Positions 19,757 through 30,338 of a stretch of 51,880 bases of DNA are shown here, one piece after another (within the stretch, counting starts at the first letter, position 1; every line of letters starts with the position of its first letter). Source of the stretch: Sulfurimonas crateris (GTDB taxonomy: Bacteria > Campylobacterota > Campylobacteria > Campylobacterales > Sulfurimonadaceae). A model generated the notes under the pieces. It was not told the DNA's origin. It was given only the letters and a program-made list of their open reading frames with translations, and did not search any database. Both the position numbers and the translations under genes were made by a program. The DNA is taken from contig CAMBTK010000007.1 of NCBI GenBank assembly GCA_945870785.1, forward strand, positions 1-51,880, written 5' to 3'.

Positions 19757-22121
19757 GAGATGCTTCTTCAACTCTATTTCTCCCCATATTTTTAGCCTTA
19801 TATAGCGCCTTATCTGTAATCTTATATATCTCATCATCTTCCATTGAGCACTCTTTTGGTATGAAGGAGATGCCAATAGATACAGAGAGATAGCTTGAGA
19901 TTTTACTAGATGTATGTTCTATTTTTAAATCTTCTATATTTTTACGCAGAGAGTCTGCTCTGTCTATTGCGCTTTCTTTATTGTTTGCGTAAAAAGATAT
20001 GGCAAACTCCTCTCCTCCTAGTCTATACACATAATCATTTGCTCTTTTAAATAAAGACTTCATAGCCAATGAGACTGCTTTTAGTATCTCGTCGCCCTTT
20101 TGATGTCCATAATGGTCATTATACTGCTTGAAGTAGTCAATATCTACAATCAATAAAACTAAATTTTTATTATCTCTTTTTGATATGTTATGCTCTTTAG
20201 TGAAATTTGTATCAAAAAAACGTCTATTATATAGCCCAGTTAATGCGTCAGTAATTGAGTACTCCTCAATCCTTTTTTTATCTGTGATATCTCTTATAAT
20301 CGCCGAGAAGCCCAAAATATTGTCATATTTATCTATTTTTGGAGTTATTGTAGTCTCTATCCAGTACTCTGCTCCACTCTTATTTAAGTTCTTTATCTCA
20401 CCTTTGTATATTTTACCTGCAAGAATTGTCTCCCACATGTTTTTATAGAGCTCTTTTGGCGTATCTGGATGTGCAACAATGGAGTGTGATTTTCCTACAA
20501 TCTCTTTTTTTGAATATCCTGATATTTTAGTAAAGGCATCACTTACATTTGTTATGACTCCATTTTTGTTTGTTTTTGATGTGATTACATATTTGTCTAT
20601 CAATTCTATATATTGTTTACTTGTATCTAAATATTTTGCATCACGTAAAAAACCTATGATCATATCTATAAAATATGCAAAATCTTCGTTATGTATTATT
20701 TCATGTTTTTGAATAAAACCTAGTTGAAGAACACCAAATATTTTCTCATAACTTATAAGTGGTATCGTACAGATACTTGATGGTTCAACCGTTATTTCTT
20801 CCATACGAAAATTTGCTTTTTTAGTATCGCTCAATTCCGTATGAATACTCTTTTTTTGTATTGCAACTTCTCCAATAAGCCCTTCTCCAAGCTCTACTAT
20901 AGGTTTCATTTCATTTGTAGCATAAGATGAAGCAATGTAGAGTTTATTATTTTCTTCATTAAATAGATAAATTGCACCCTGAACAACATCAAATTTATTT
21001 GCAAAAAAGTAAAGAGATGATGATGCAATCTCTTCGATTGTTTTGCATTTTTCTAAATCATTTTTAAGGTTTATTATTGATGTTAAATTATTTTTTATCT
21101 TATTTTCACTTCTTGCATAAAGCATATAGCTTCTTACCATAGAGGCAATCGTTATAAATATAAGCAGAACTACAAAAGCTCCTATTATAACTCCATAAAA
21201 TTTTGTTTTTTCAAGCTCATTTAATTTTTGATTTAATTTTTGATTTAAAAATTCTGCATCTGTTGTATATAGCGTAAACATTTTATCAATGACGCTAGTT
21301 GATATTTTAAAAAACTCTAAAGCCTCAATATTTGCATCATGCAAAAGAACTGTATTTTTAACGTACTCCTGCATTTTTTTTGTTTCACTGCTTATATTTT
21401 CAAGAAGTGCTAAAAGTCTTGTTTTTTCAACATTATCATGTATCTCATTTATTGTTTTATATATCTGTTTTATATGTTCTTCACACAATAGACAATTGTT
21501 TTTAATAGAGTATAAAAGATCATTGTCAGTAGAGTTATCCAAAATCGCCTTGCTTGTTTTTGCTCTGATTTTTCCTACAACTTCTATGAGATTTGGCAGA
21601 TGCTTAAGCATAATTTCTACAAAAAAGTATTTGTCACCATCAGATTCTAAGAGTAGTTTTGATTTAAAACCAAGGTAGTAAACCTTCTCTTTTAGCTCTT
21701 CAATACTGTGTGTGTATTTTTCATAAAGAATAGTTTTATCTTGCGATGAAGCATCTATTATATTTTTAATTTCATCCATAACATAGTCATAATCGTTATC
21801 ATAAAGTGCTGGATATAACTCTCTGAGAGCCTTTATCTCTTGAATATCTTTTTTAACATCACTCTTAATTATATCAACACTGCTTAGTATATTGTTATAT
21901 TCTGTCTCGTTTACAGAAAATTGATCAAATTGGCTATATCCTCTTAGTTTTTGAATTTTAAGTATAAATCTTTGGACTTTTTGAGCAACCTCGATACCAT
22001 TAATTTTATATTTTGTTTTTTCTATTTCACTGTTGTAGTTGCTTATAAAGTTGTTGAATAAGAAAAGTGTTCCGCCAATTAAAAAGAGAATTAAAATGAT
22101 AAATTTATATATTTTTTGCAT
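19743..22121 (-). CDS. Membrane sensor diguanylate cyclase (periplasmic sensor, GAF, PAS, GGDEF)
   Basis: 792 aa; two TMs flanking a helical periplasmic region, GAF-like and PAS domains, C-terminal GGDEF domain with YRLGGEEFAISF. Confidence 0.9.
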   Translation of the reverse strand: MQKIYKFIILILFLIGGTLFLFNNFISNYNSEIEKTKYKINGIEVAQKVQRFILKIQKLRGYSQFDQFSVNETEYNNILSSVDIIKSDVKKDIQEIKALRELYPALYDNDYDYVMDEIKNIIDASSQDKTILYEKYTHSIEELKEKVYYLGFKSKLLLESDGDKYFFVEIMLKHLPNLIEVVGKIRAKTSKAILDNSTDNDLLYSIKNNCLLCEEHIKQIYKTINEIHDNVEKTRLLALLENISSETKKMQEYVKNTVLLHDANIEALEFFKISTSVIDKMFTLYTTDAEFLNQKLNQKLNELEKTKFYGVIIGAFVVLLIFITIASMVRSYMLYARSENKIKNNLTSIINLKNDLEKCKTIEEIASSSLYFFANKFDVVQGAIYLFNEENNKLYIASSYATNEMKPIVELGEGLIGEVAIQKKSIHTELSDTKKANFRMEEITVEPSSICTIPLISYEKIFGVLQLGFIQKHEIIHNEDFAYFIDMIIGFLRDAKYLDTSKQYIELIDKYVITSKTNKNGVITNVSDAFTKISGYSKKEIVGKSHSIVAHPDTPKELYKNMWETILAGKIYKGEIKNLNKSGAEYWIETTITPKIDKYDNILGFSAIIRDITDKKRIEEYSITDALTGLYNRRFFDTNFTKEHNISKRDNKNLVLLIVDIDYFKQYNDHYGHQKGDEILKAVSLAMKSLFKRANDYVYRLGGEEFAISFYANNKESAIDRADSLRKNIEDLKIEHTSSKISSYLSVSIGISFIPKECSMEDDEIYKITDKALYKAKNMGRNRVEEASLNLL

Positions 22122-22215
22122 TTTTAATAAAATCCGATATGTAATATTTTAGATATTTTAACAAAAGAAGATAAAAAGAGTGTTGTTACTTAATAATGAG
22201 AGGTATATTTTTTAG

Positions 22216-22240
22216 TAGCGCAGAAGATGTATCTGCGCTA
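22216..22240. repeat. Inverted repeat/stem-loop 3' of acnB
   Basis: TAGCGCAGA-AGATGTA-TCTGCGCTA, 9-bp perfect arms; no good U tract on the acnB strand. Confidence 0.6.
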
Positions 22241-22246
22241 TGAAGA

Positions 22247-24796
22247 TTATAATTTATAATCTTTAATAAGATTAAAGTTAAGATATTTGTATATCTCACT
22301 CTCTTTACCAATAATTTTTTTAGTTTTTTCTAAGTACTCAGCTTTAGTTGGAATACGTCCAAGTATAGAGCACACTGCAGCTAACTCAGCAGAACCAAGA
22401 TAAACTTGAGCGCCTTTTCCTAAACGGTTATCAAAGTTACGAGTTGAAGTTGAAAATACAACCGCATCATCAGCAACTCTTGCTTGATTACCCATACATA
22501 GTGAACATCCTGGGATTTCAGTTCTAGCACCAGACTCACCAAAAGTTATATAGTAACCATCTTCAATTAGTTGTTTCTCGTCCATTTTTGTTGGAGGACA
22601 TACCCAAAGAGTTGTTGGAACTTTACCCTCGCCTTTTAAAACTTCGCCTAAAGCACGATAGTGACCGATATTTGTCATACATGAGCCAACAAATACTTCG
22701 TCAATTTTTGTAGGACGAGAAGATGCAAGAACTTCACTAAGAGTTGCAACATCATCTGGATCATTTGGACAAGCTAAAATAGGCTCTGTAATCATGTTTA
22801 AATCTATCTCAATTACCGCTGCATACTCTGCATCAGCATCTGGTTTCATAAGTGATGGAGATGCTAACCACTCTTTCATCTTACCTATACGGCGCTCTAA
22901 AGTACGTTTGTCCTCGTATCCAGCTTCAATCATAGACTCTAAAAGAGTTACATTTGATTTTAGGTACTCAATTACTGGCTCTTCATTTAGTAAAACCGTA
23001 CAAGCAGCTGCACTTCTCTCAGCAGATGCATCTGAGAGCTCAAAAGCTTGTTCACACTTCATATCTGGCATACCTTCTATCTCCATGATACGACCAGCAA
23101 ATATGTTTTTCTTACCCTTTTTCTCAACAGTTAAAAGACCCTCTTTTATCGCTTGATGAGGAATAGCATTTACTAGGTCACGAAGAGTTATCCCAGGTTG
23201 TAGTTCTCCTTTAAAGCGAACAAGAACAGATTCTGGCATAGTAAGAGGCATAGAGCCTGTTACACCAGCAAACGCAACTATTCCTGAACCACCAGGGAAA
23301 GATATACCAATTGGGAAACGTGTATGGCTATCAGCACCAGTTCCAACAGTATCTGGAAGAACCATTCTGTTTAACCAAGAGTGAATAACTCCATCGCCTG
23401 GGCGGAGAGCGACACCTGAACGCTTAGAGATAAAGTCTGGTAGCGTGTGGTGCATTACAATGTCTGATGGCTTAGGATACGCTGCTGTGTGACAAAATGA
23501 CTGCATAACTAAATCAGCAGAGAAGCCAAGAGCTGCAAGTTCTACTATCTCATCCCTTGTCATTGGTCCTGTTGTATCTTGAGAACCAACTGTAGATGTT
23601 TCAGGCTCTACGTACATTCCTGGGCGAACACCGCTCATGCCACATGCACGACCAACCATCTTTTGAGCTAGAGTATAACCTTTACCGCTATCAGCTGGCT
23701 GTTCAGCCGTTAAAAATTTATCAGATGCACCAAGACCAAGAACGCCACGAGCTTTAGAAGTTAAGCCACGACCGATAATCAACGGAATACGTCCACCAGC
23801 ACGTACTTCATCAGTAATAGTGTTAGGATTTAGTTTAAAAGTAGCGATACATTTGCCATCTTTGTGAGCTTCACCCTTATATGGATAGATAGTAATTACA
23901 TCGCCTGTTTCCATTTCAGATACATCAAGCTCAAGTGGCAATGCGCCTGAATCTTCACATGTAGCAAAGAAGATTGGAGCGATAATGCTTCCAAGAACAA
24001 CACCGCCAGTACGCTTATTTGGAACACCTGGAATATCTTCACCCATGTGCCACTGAACAGAGTTTACACCAGATTTTCTTGAGCTTCCAGTTCCAACAAC
24101 ATCACCAACGTAAGCGATTGGATTGCCTTTTTCTTTTAGCTTTTTGATACTCTCGATAGGATTATCCATCTTAGCAACAAGCATAGAGTTTGCATGTAGT
24201 GGAATATCTGAACGAGTAAACGCTTCAGAAGCTGGTGAGAGGTCATCCGTATTTGTCTCTCCAGCTACTTTAAATACTGTCAGAGTCATTTTTTCTGCTA
24301 ATGCTGGTTTTGATGTAAACCACTCAGCATCTGCCCATGATTTTATAACTTCAGCTGCATGAGTGTTTCCAGCTTTATAAAGTTCTTCTACGTCATTAAA
24401 AGCATCATAAACAAGTAGAGTATGCTTAAGCGCCTCTTTTGCAGCTTCAACAACCGCAATATTTTTAGAAGTCAGTGCATCTACTTGTGGTTTAACATTG
24501 TATCCGCCAAGCATCATTCCCATCATCTCAACTGCACGAGGAGCTGAAATCTCAGCTATGCTAATCTTCTCTGAAGCAATATCATTTAAAAATGCAGCTT
24601 TTACATACGCAGCGTCATCAACACCTGGTGATACACGATTTGTAAGAAGATCTACATTTTGAGCCATATCGCCCACTTTATCTTTTATCATCTCTACTAA
24701 AGCAACAGTTTGCTCAGCATTTAATGGTAGTGGTGGGACTCCAAGGGTTTCTCTTTCTGCTATATGTGCTTTATAATCTTCAATAAATGACATCAT
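22247..24796 (-). CDS. acnB: Bifunctional aconitate hydratase 2 / 2-methylisocitrate dehydratase
   Basis: 849 aa; AcnB HEAT-like N-terminus, swivel domain ([22 protein letters not shown]), [23 protein letters not shown] cysteine ligands. Confidence 0.96.
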   Translation of the reverse strand: MMSFIEDYKAHIAERETLGVPPLPLNAEQTVALVEMIKDKVGDMAQNVDLLTNRVSPGVDDAAYVKAAFLNDIASEKISIAEISAPRAVEMMGMMLGGYNVKPQVDALTSKNIAVVEAAKEALKHTLLVYDAFNDVEELYKAGNTHAAEVIKSWADAEWFTSKPALAEKMTLTVFKVAGETNTDDLSPASEAFTRSDIPLHANSMLVAKMDNPIESIKKLKEKGNPIAYVGDVVGTGSSRKSGVNSVQWHMGEDIPGVPNKRTGGVVLGSIIAPIFFATCEDSGALPLELDVSEMETGDVITIYPYKGEAHKDGKCIATFKLNPNTITDEVRAGGRIPLIIGRGLTSKARGVLGLGASDKFLTAEQPADSGKGYTLAQKMVGRACGMSGVRPGMYVEPETSTVGSQDTTGPMTRDEIVELAALGFSADLVMQSFCHTAAYPKPSDIVMHHTLPDFISKRSGVALRPGDGVIHSWLNRMVLPDTVGTGADSHTRFPIGISFPGGSGIVAFAGVTGSMPLTMPESVLVRFKGELQPGITLRDLVNAIPHQAIKEGLLTVEKKGKKNIFAGRIMEIEGMPDMKCEQAFELSDASAERSAAACTVLLNEEPVIEYLKSNVTLLESMIEAGYEDKRTLERRIGKMKEWLASPSLMKPDADAEYAAVIEIDLNMITEPILACPNDPDDVATLSEVLASSRPTKIDEVFVGSCMTNIGHYRALGEVLKGEGKVPTTLWVCPPTKMDEKQLIEDGYYITFGESGARTEIPGCSLCMGNQARVADDAVVFSTSTRNFDNRLGKGAQVYLGSAELAAVCSILGRIPTKAEYLEKTKKIIGKESEIYKYLNFNLIKDYKL

Positions 24797-24916
24797 TATT
24801 CCTCTGTTTTAAAATTTAGTAAGATTGTAACTAAATAAAGAAACACAAAAAACATAGTGTTACCATAGTAAACAAATTCTCTATATTTTATTTAAAATAT
24901 GTTTCATATAGTAACT

Positions 24917-25309
24917 TTATAAATCTCTTGATTTTAATTCTGCCTCAATAATCTCTCTATCTTTTCCATGATAGTTACTTTTTAGCCATAGAAGATAGAC
25001 ATCTGGTAAATCGCAGTAGAGCATCCCTTTGTATTTTCCATACTCAACTTTGCTCATTTGTGGGGTTTTAAAAATAATCTCTTCACAGATTAAATTTGTA
25101 AAAATAGTCTCCATCAGAGTTTTAAACTCTATAAATTCAACTCTTTTTGGGATTGAAAATGTGTATGTATTAAAATCAAAAAAGCCTCTTCTGAGACTAA
25201 CAAATGCTTCTATGCTTTTTATCTGTTCAACTGTGAGTTCTTCTAAATTTTTAACATACACGTTAAAAGAGTTTTGTAATTTTGTAAAGACAAAGTATAT
25301 TTTTGCCAT
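24917..25309 (-). CDS. Hypothetical protein with C-terminal DUF3820-like motif
   Basis: 130 aa; C-terminal EYGKYKGMLYCDLPDVYLLWLKSN resembles the DUF3820 GKYKG..DLP..YL.WL pattern. Start overlaps the ftsK stop (TAATG). Confidence 0.65.
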   Translation of the reverse strand: MAKIYFVFTKLQNSFNVYVKNLEELTVEQIKSIEAFVSLRRGFFDFNTYTFSIPKRVEFIEFKTLMETIFTNLICEEIIFKTPQMSKVEYGKYKGMLYCDLPDVYLLWLKSNYHGKDREIIEAELKSRDL

Positions 25310-27522
25310 TATAAAATATCACGCATCCCTTTTGAGTTAGGAGCAGATAAGATACCCTCATTTTCAAGCTGTTCTATCAATCTTGCAGATTTGTTATAGC
25401 CGATTTGTAGTTTTCTTTGAAGATATGAGATAGATGTTTTTCTATCACTAAGTACTACATTTTTAGCCTCATCAAACATTGGGTCAAGCTCTTCGTAACT
25501 CTCATTTGATGAGTAGCTGTTTTCATTCTCCTCTACCAAAAAGCTCTTGTCATAGTTTGGAGCTCTTTGAGATTTTATAAAATCAACGATTTTTTCTATC
25601 TCCTCTTCGGTGCTCCATGGTGCATGAAGACGCACGAGTCCAGTTGAACCTGGAGGAGTAAAGAGCATATCGCCTTTACCTAAGAGTGACTCCGCGCCTT
25701 GTTGGTCTAGTATGATTTTACTATCAACTTTCTGCCCTACTCTGTAAGATATACGAGATGGAAGATTTGCTTTAATTAGTCCAGTTACGACATCAACCGA
25801 TGGTCTTTGCGTTGCTACAACTAAGTGAATCCCTGAAGCTCTTGCCATTTGAGCAAGTCTTGCTATGGATATTTCTACATCTTTACCGCTTGTCATCATC
25901 AAATCTGCCAACTCATCTATGATAACAACTATGTATGGAAGATGCTCTCCACCCTCTTTTTTAACTTTATCGTTATAGCTCTCTATATTTTTTGTTCTGT
26001 TCTCACTCATCAAAGCGTAGCGTCTCTCCATCTCATGAACCATGTTATTTAGTGCTACAATAGCCTGTTTTGCTTTTGTAATGACTGGGGTTAGTAGATG
26101 CGGAATATCATTATAGATAGAGAACTCTAGCATCTTTGGGTCTATCATAAGAAGTCTAAGCTGGTCTGGCGAATTTTTATATAAAAGAGAGAGTATCATC
26201 GCATTTATACCGACACTCTTACCACTTCCCGTTGTTCCAGCTATAAGAAGATGCGGGAGTTTTTTGAGGTCTGTTATAAATGGTTTGCCAACTATGTCTT
26301 TACCCAAGACGATAGTAAGTGGAGAAGATGACTCTTGAAAAAGTTTGCTATCAATCAGTTCTCGTAAGTAGATAGTATCAATCTTCTCGTTTGGAATCTC
26401 AATTCCTACTACATCTTTTCCAGGGATTGGTGCTTGAATACGGATAGTTTCAGCACTTAGAGCCATTGCTAAGTCATCTTGAAGATTTAAAATTCTAGAG
26501 ACTTTAACATTTGCAGCAGGTTTAAACTCAAAAGTGGAAACAACTGGCCCAGCATAAGTTCTTACAACATCACCATCTATTTTAAAATGTGCTAATTTCT
26601 CTATAAGAAATTTTATTTTTCCATCAAGTTCGCTCTCATCAACACTGTGAGCTTTGTTGTTTGGTTTTTGCAAAAACTCAACAGAGGGGAGTTTAAAGTT
26701 CTTTGGCTTTTCAACACTTCCTTTTTCGATAGTAGCCAAGAGCTTTGCATTCTCTTCTAGTTCATCTACAACTATCGTGTTTTTTTGCTCTTTTATCTCA
26801 TGCACTAGCTCTAAAATATTGTGTTCTTTTGGTTTTTTGCTCTCTTTTGTATCGAGAGGTTGCTCGTTTCTAATATAAGTAGGCTTATCTATCTCTTGCT
26901 CCACTTCTGGCTCAAAACTCTGCTCCTCATAATTTTGCACAATCTCTTCTTTGGCTTTTTGTTCCATTTTTTCATCTTTAGCAGTTGCATATAATTTAGC
27001 AATATTGTCGCTTTTAGCTTTAGACTCAGATGGTTTTTTTATGCTTTTTTCTCTACTTTGAATAGTTAATTTTTTAAAATTTGCATATAGTGCATCCACC
27101 ATCTCATGAGCGCTTTTATCAAAAATGATTACCATAGACAAGATTGTGATAATAAACCAAAAAACCCAAAGACCAAAAAGCCCTATAAATGGGGATAGAA
27201 AGTCAACAAAATCACCAACAATCTCTCCTCTTAGCTCATTTGTTACCAGAAGTGCTTGTGCAAGTAAAAATGCAAAGAAAATTAAAAAAGAGGCGAGAGT
27301 TAGCTCTACTACTCTGCTGTTAAATTTGATCTGTTTATAAAAAATATAGAGAGGAACCATCGAAGCAAATATATATATGTAAGAGATATAGCCAAAATAT
27401 TTATGATTATATGAAGCGAAGATAGCGCCATAGCTTCCCATTAAAGCGGTATCTCCAAAGATTGTAGCAAATCCAAAATATATAAGAAGACCAAAACAGA
27501 GTATAAATAGAGTATCTTTCAA
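25309..27522 (-). CDS. ftsK: DNA translocase FtsK
   Basis: 737 aa; N-terminal TMs, HLLIAGTTGSGKSVGINAMI Walker A, VVIIDELADLMM, gamma winged-helix C-terminus (DRKTSISYLQRKLQIGYNKSARLIEQLENEGIL). Confidence 0.95.
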   Translation of the reverse strand: MKDTLFILCFGLLIYFGFATIFGDTALMGSYGAIFASYNHKYFGYISYIYIFASMVPLYIFYKQIKFNSRVVELTLASFLIFFAFLLAQALLVTNELRGEIVGDFVDFLSPFIGLFGLWVFWFIITILSMVIIFDKSAHEMVDALYANFKKLTIQSREKSIKKPSESKAKSDNIAKLYATAKDEKMEQKAKEEIVQNYEEQSFEPEVEQEIDKPTYIRNEQPLDTKESKKPKEHNILELVHEIKEQKNTIVVDELEENAKLLATIEKGSVEKPKNFKLPSVEFLQKPNNKAHSVDESELDGKIKFLIEKLAHFKIDGDVVRTYAGPVVSTFEFKPAANVKVSRILNLQDDLAMALSAETIRIQAPIPGKDVVGIEIPNEKIDTIYLRELIDSKLFQESSSPLTIVLGKDIVGKPFITDLKKLPHLLIAGTTGSGKSVGINAMILSLLYKNSPDQLRLLMIDPKMLEFSIYNDIPHLLTPVITKAKQAIVALNNMVHEMERRYALMSENRTKNIESYNDKVKKEGGEHLPYIVVIIDELADLMMTSGKDVEISIARLAQMARASGIHLVVATQRPSVDVVTGLIKANLPSRISYRVGQKVDSKIILDQQGAESLLGKGDMLFTPPGSTGLVRLHAPWSTEEEIEKIVDFIKSQRAPNYDKSFLVEENENSYSSNESYEELDPMFDEAKNVVLSDRKTSISYLQRKLQIGYNKSARLIEQLENEGILSAPNSKGMRDIL

Positions 27523-27604
27523 ACCAAAACTTCCTTTTTGCTATAATATTTTAAGCATAAAATAAAAAAGAATTATAGCTAAAAGTGTTCCATAAAGCCT
27601 ATTT

Positions 27605-30049
27605 TTAGAGGTAGTTAACCAAGCTTAGTTTAGAAATTTTACTTACAGTTGAGAGCATCGCCTGATAATTAGTATTTAATTGGGCTAAAGTAAGTGATGC
27701 TTCTGCCAAATCAGTATCAATTACAGAAGATCTAAGCTCTATGGAGCTCATCTTAAGCATCTCTACTCTCTCTAACGACTTTGTAAGCGTATTTGATTGT
27801 GCCCCAACTTGAGAGTGAGATTTGCCAATATGCTCTTTTAAATCATCAATCATCGCAATAGCATTCTCGGTTCCCATACTTCTCACATCTCCAGAGCTAC
27901 TATCTGGGTAGAGTTTATAATTCTCGACTGAACTTATTATCTCATCAATAGTTTTGAAAAAGTCAGTTTTAGGATCGCTTACTGTTAGTGCGTTATTGCT
28001 GTTAAAAGTCATAACAGAAGCATCTGCGCCAACACTAAAGTCCCCACTGCTTGAATCATAAAGAGATACTGTTGCTTTTGTACTGCTTACATTTAACTCT
28101 CTAAACTCTAATTTTCCATCATTAGTCAAATATGTTTTGCCTCTTAAATCAGAAGCTACTATTGCACTGTCATACTCTGCGTCTGTATTTGTTGTTGCAG
28201 GTAATGTTATGGCAGGAAGATTTCCAGTTACAACCATATTTACAACATCACTAAGTTGTTTATATGTCATCTCATCAGCTTTTACTGCTACTCTAGGTGA
28301 GCCCATATTATAAATTGTATAATTTGTTACCCCGCCATCAAGAGAAAAAGTAGAACCAGCTGTTGCCAAATCTATCTGAGCCGTATATGAATTTCCATTT
28401 ATATCTTTGCCCTCCATAACAAAAGAGGTTCCATCTAGTGTGCCAGAAGTTCCTTGAGTCAGGTCTGCTACTTCTGATAGTTTTGTTGAAGATGTTGCAA
28501 AAACATTTGTACCTTTAATGATTTGAGATACATTAGAAGTAACTTTTGCACCATCTTTTGTAAATGCTGTATTATCATAAAGTGTGTTTTGAATATCAGA
28601 TAAAACACTCTTAGAAGATGTAGTCGTTGTTGTAGTTATGCCCACATTGTCATTTGCTAAGTTTGTATCAATAAACACACCATCAGTTATCCCCTGAGGT
28701 GTAGTGACTAGCTCAATAGTATTTCCATTAATATTTACTAAAAAATCTCCCAAAGATTCAATCTGGTTCTTTAAATCTTCATAAGTAGTAGCCGCATCTG
28801 TATTAAAAGGTTGCGTTATTGTAGTAGTCGTAGAGTCTCCGTTATCAATTGTGATAGAGAGAGTATCTACAGCTAAAACAGCCCCATCCATAGAAAACTC
28901 TATACTCGGGATTGTTGTTGCAAAAGATTGAGTCGGTGCAAAATCTGATTTAACAAAATTTTTAACATGCAAATTTGGATTTGCAGCAGTTGAGATTCCT
29001 AGGATTATATTATCAAAATTTGTCTCTCCGCCATTTAATGCATTTATATTTGTAACATCTGCGGCATCGAGGGCTGTTCCGCCATTTTCAAAATCAGTTG
29101 CGCCAACCATATGAAAATCTATCTTACTAGAGCCTTTCATTTTATCCTCAACAACTATCTCTCCGTATGCGTTCATAGATACATTTACAACACTTACTTC
29201 TGGAGTGTTTCCATAAAAATCGCCAATCTTAACTAACAAGTCACTTATCTTATCATTATCACCCATCGCAAACTTTTCTTTAAAAGAGCTGCCATCACTT
29301 CTTACTCCGTTTGCATAAAAAAAGTGTTTTGGAGTAATTCCATCAGAGAGATTATCAGTATCTCCCATTAAATCTCTAATTGTATCACTGCTTGTAATTG
29401 GAGTAGTTGTTCCAGTTACCGTTGTGTCTAAAAAGTCTGGATATTTTTTTGTTAAATTTGTCTGCACAACATTTGATGTTATCTCTCTCTTGGTACTTTT
29501 TTCTTCTCCGAGAAATAACTCCTGACCATTTATATTATATTGCTGTGATATACCTGAACCACCAAAAGCCTTAAGTAAAGCAGCGTTCCCATTATACGAG
29601 CCATCATCAGAAATCGGTTTCGTATCAATAGCCGAACCTGAGAATAAATATTGACCATTTATAGATGTATTTGCCAAATTTTTAAGATGATCTTCCAGCC
29701 CTCTGAGCTCCTGAGAGATAGCGTCAAGTGACGTCTCGCTATTTGCAGCGTTTGAAGCATTTATGAGAAGAGTTTTCATTCTGTCCATAGATAATGAAAA
29801 TTCATTTAAAACTGAATCTGTCTGATTTGAAAATTTTAAAGCATTTGTTATACTGTTTTTGCTCTGGTCTAATGTTGTGATTTCATTGTCAAGTCTCATA
29901 GTTTCAGTAAAAGTTCTTATATCTTCTTGAGCGTATTGAATTTTGATTCCAGAGGCTATCTGCTTATTTACATCAAAAAGGCTCTGACTCAAGCGTGAAT
30001 TGCTCTCGCCAAATACATTTTTATAATACATATTGCTAGTAACTCTCAT
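27605..30049 (-). CDS. flgL: Flagellar hook-associated protein FlgL
   Basis: 814 aa; flagellin-like N-terminus (MRVTSNMYYKNVFGESNSRLSQSLFDVNKQIASGIKIQ) and C-terminus (LRSSVIDTDLAEASLTLAQLNTNYQAMLSTVSKISKLSLVNYL). Confidence 0.9.
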   Translation of the reverse strand: MRVTSNMYYKNVFGESNSRLSQSLFDVNKQIASGIKIQYAQEDIRTFTETMRLDNEITTLDQSKNSITNALKFSNQTDSVLNEFSLSMDRMKTLLINASNAANSETSLDAISQELRGLEDHLKNLANTSINGQYLFSGSAIDTKPISDDGSYNGNAALLKAFGGSGISQQYNINGQELFLGEEKSTKREITSNVVQTNLTKKYPDFLDTTVTGTTTPITSSDTIRDLMGDTDNLSDGITPKHFFYANGVRSDGSSFKEKFAMGDNDKISDLLVKIGDFYGNTPEVSVVNVSMNAYGEIVVEDKMKGSSKIDFHMVGATDFENGGTALDAADVTNINALNGGETNFDNIILGISTAANPNLHVKNFVKSDFAPTQSFATTIPSIEFSMDGAVLAVDTLSITIDNGDSTTTTITQPFNTDAATTYEDLKNQIESLGDFLVNINGNTIELVTTPQGITDGVFIDTNLANDNVGITTTTTTSSKSVLSDIQNTLYDNTAFTKDGAKVTSNVSQIIKGTNVFATSSTKLSEVADLTQGTSGTLDGTSFVMEGKDINGNSYTAQIDLATAGSTFSLDGGVTNYTIYNMGSPRVAVKADEMTYKQLSDVVNMVVTGNLPAITLPATTNTDAEYDSAIVASDLRGKTYLTNDGKLEFRELNVSSTKATVSLYDSSSGDFSVGADASVMTFNSNNALTVSDPKTDFFKTIDEIISSVENYKLYPDSSSGDVRSMGTENAIAMIDDLKEHIGKSHSQVGAQSNTLTKSLERVEMLKMSSIELRSSVIDTDLAEASLTLAQLNTNYQAMLSTVSKISKLSLVNYL

Positions 30050-30199
30050 CTTCTGACCTCCAGTTTATCTCTGCCACACTCTATAACTGTTTTATATAAA
30101 GCAACATAAGTTCCATCTCTCTTATATCGGCTAAATAAAAAATATTTTGACTTGATTTCACAATCCTTTAAGTTAGAAGTCACTATTATTTCGCTCAAA

Positions 30200-30283
30200 G
30201 CCAGTGTGGTGAAATGGTAGACACGCCTGATTCAAAATCAGGTATAGAAATATGTGGCGGTTCGAGTCCGCCCACTGGTACCA
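30200..30283 (+). tRNA. tRNA-Leu (anticodon CAA), CCA encoded
   Basis: GCCAGTG acceptor, anticodon arm CCTGA-TTCAAAA-TCAGG, TPsiC arm GGCGG-TTCGAGT-CCGCC, CACTGGT-ACCA 3' end. Confidence 0.93.
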
Positions 30284-30338
30284 CTCCTCTTTTATATGCT
30301 AAAATACAAAAAAACTTAATTACCAAAGAGTCTATTTT

